From Alphaproteobacteria bacterium (GTDB lineage: Bacteria > Pseudomonadota > Alphaproteobacteria > Rickettsiales > UBA8987), in the NCBI GenBank assembly GCA_023269645.1, contig JAHFPR010000159.1:1-5156 (forward strand): 5,156 nt of DNA. The letters are read 5' to 3'. Shown piece after piece: positions 5,012-5,156 of this stretch (positions are counted from its first letter, which is position 1; every line of letters starts with the position of its first letter). Both the position numbers and the translations under genes were made by a program. The notes beneath the pieces were generated by a model. That model was given only the letters and a program-made list of their open reading frames with translations. It did not search any database and was not told where the DNA came from.

Positions 5012-5156
5012 ATGAAGTTCGCTAACAAAAAAAATCCGTCATCGCCTGAATTGCCGCAGGCAATTCTAGGGCGATCCATCCGTGTGCGTTGCGCACAAAA
5101 CAGTTGGATGCCCCTAGAATTTGCTATGCAAATTCAGGGCATGACGAAAGGATGGT
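5012..5156 (+). CDS. Start of an unidentified reading frame running off the window, made mostly of a palindromic repeat
   Basis: ATG 5012 follows the PilX-type stop by 12 bases and has GAGGGG (5002-5007) four bases upstream, so initiation is plausible. The frame stays open for 48 codons to the end of the window. It begins MKFANKKNPSSPELPQ; from about residue 9 every codon is supplied by the palindromic element at 5034-5153. The operon position would suit pilY1 or another pilus-tip gene, but nothing in the visible residues identifies one, and no signal-peptide hydrophobic segment is seen. It may be a gene with an in-frame element insertion near its start, a gene broken by the insertion, or a chance frame. 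Confidence 0.4.
   Translation, partial: MKFANKKNPSSPELPQAILGRSIRVRCAQNSWMPLEFAMQIQGMTKGW
5034..5153. repeat. Palindromic repeat element with a four-way-junction fold (resembles rickettsial palindromic elements)
   Basis: The element is a long imperfect palindrome centred near 5091. The left arm (5038-5078) and the reverse complement of the right arm (5105-5145) match at 31 of 41 positions. Each arm also folds alone: ATCGCC (5041-5046) with GGCGAT (5070-5075) and GAATTGCC (5048-5055) with GGCAATTC (5059-5066) on the left; ATGCCC (5108-5113) with GGGCAT (5137-5142) and GAATTTGC (5117-5124) with GCAAATTC (5128-5135) on the right. A central hairpin has GTGCG (5084-5088) with CGCAC (5092-5096), and CCA (5076-5078) with TGG (5105-5107). 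GTC (5038-5040) with GAC (5143-5145) closes the whole, extended by ATCC (5034-5037) with GGAT (5150-5153). No transposase is present, so it would be non-autonomous. The right boundary may lie beyond the window. Confidence 0.75.

Noticed and set aside
5034..5153. CRISPR repeat, tRNA or riboswitch as explanation of the cloverleaf-like fold
   Set aside because: There is no repeat-spacer periodicity, no tRNA arm lengths, TPsiC motif or CCA end, and no known aptamer core; the arm-to-arm palindromy fits a repeat element better.
5034..5153. Intrinsic terminator of the pilus operon
   Set aside because: The hairpins are not followed by a T-run on either strand within the window, and a start codon with Shine-Dalgarno lies just upstream.

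Overview
The window (about 5.2 kb, moderately GC-rich) looks like a chromosomal segment of an alphaproteobacterium-like Gram-negative bacterium. The grounds are the glutathione S-transferase with the C-terminal signature common in Alphaproteobacteria, the biotin genes, the type IV pilin genes, and at the right edge a palindromic element resembling those scattered through rickettsial genomes. The genus cannot be told from this sequence.

Left part (1-2494, all + strand): the C-terminal half of bioC, then bioD two bases later, then an RDD-family membrane protein whose ATG overlaps the bioD stop (ATGA), then a glutathione S-transferase 17 bases further on. BioC makes malonyl-ACP methyl ester to prime pimelate synthesis and BioD makes dethiobiotin, so this is the tail of a biotin operon with two accessory genes attached. 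An AT-rich patch sits inside bioD.

Right part (2527-5156): a type IV pilus locus. A prepilin peptidase on the - strand converges on the transferase gene and is divergent from the pilin genes. A 154-base intergenic region carries a good sigma70-type promoter (3301-3330), a leader hairpin and a strong Shine-Dalgarno for a major-pilin-like gene (3398-3913). Two hairpins follow the pilin stop, the second of terminator form, then a second, smaller pilin (4062-4445) preceded by a tandem 18/17-base repeat. Next is a PilX-type minor pilin (4472-4999). Together these suggest a local pilus cassette in which the peptidase processes the neighbouring prepilins and the terminator keeps minor pilin levels below those of the major pilin.

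Right edge (5000-5156): a new reading frame starts with a good Shine-Dalgarno at 5012 and within 22 bases enters a roughly 120-base palindromic element that stays open to the end of the window. The element folds on paper into a four-way junction. Its two side hairpins are diverged inverted copies of each other in which every stem difference is compensated by its pairing partner. This is the most unusual signal in the window.
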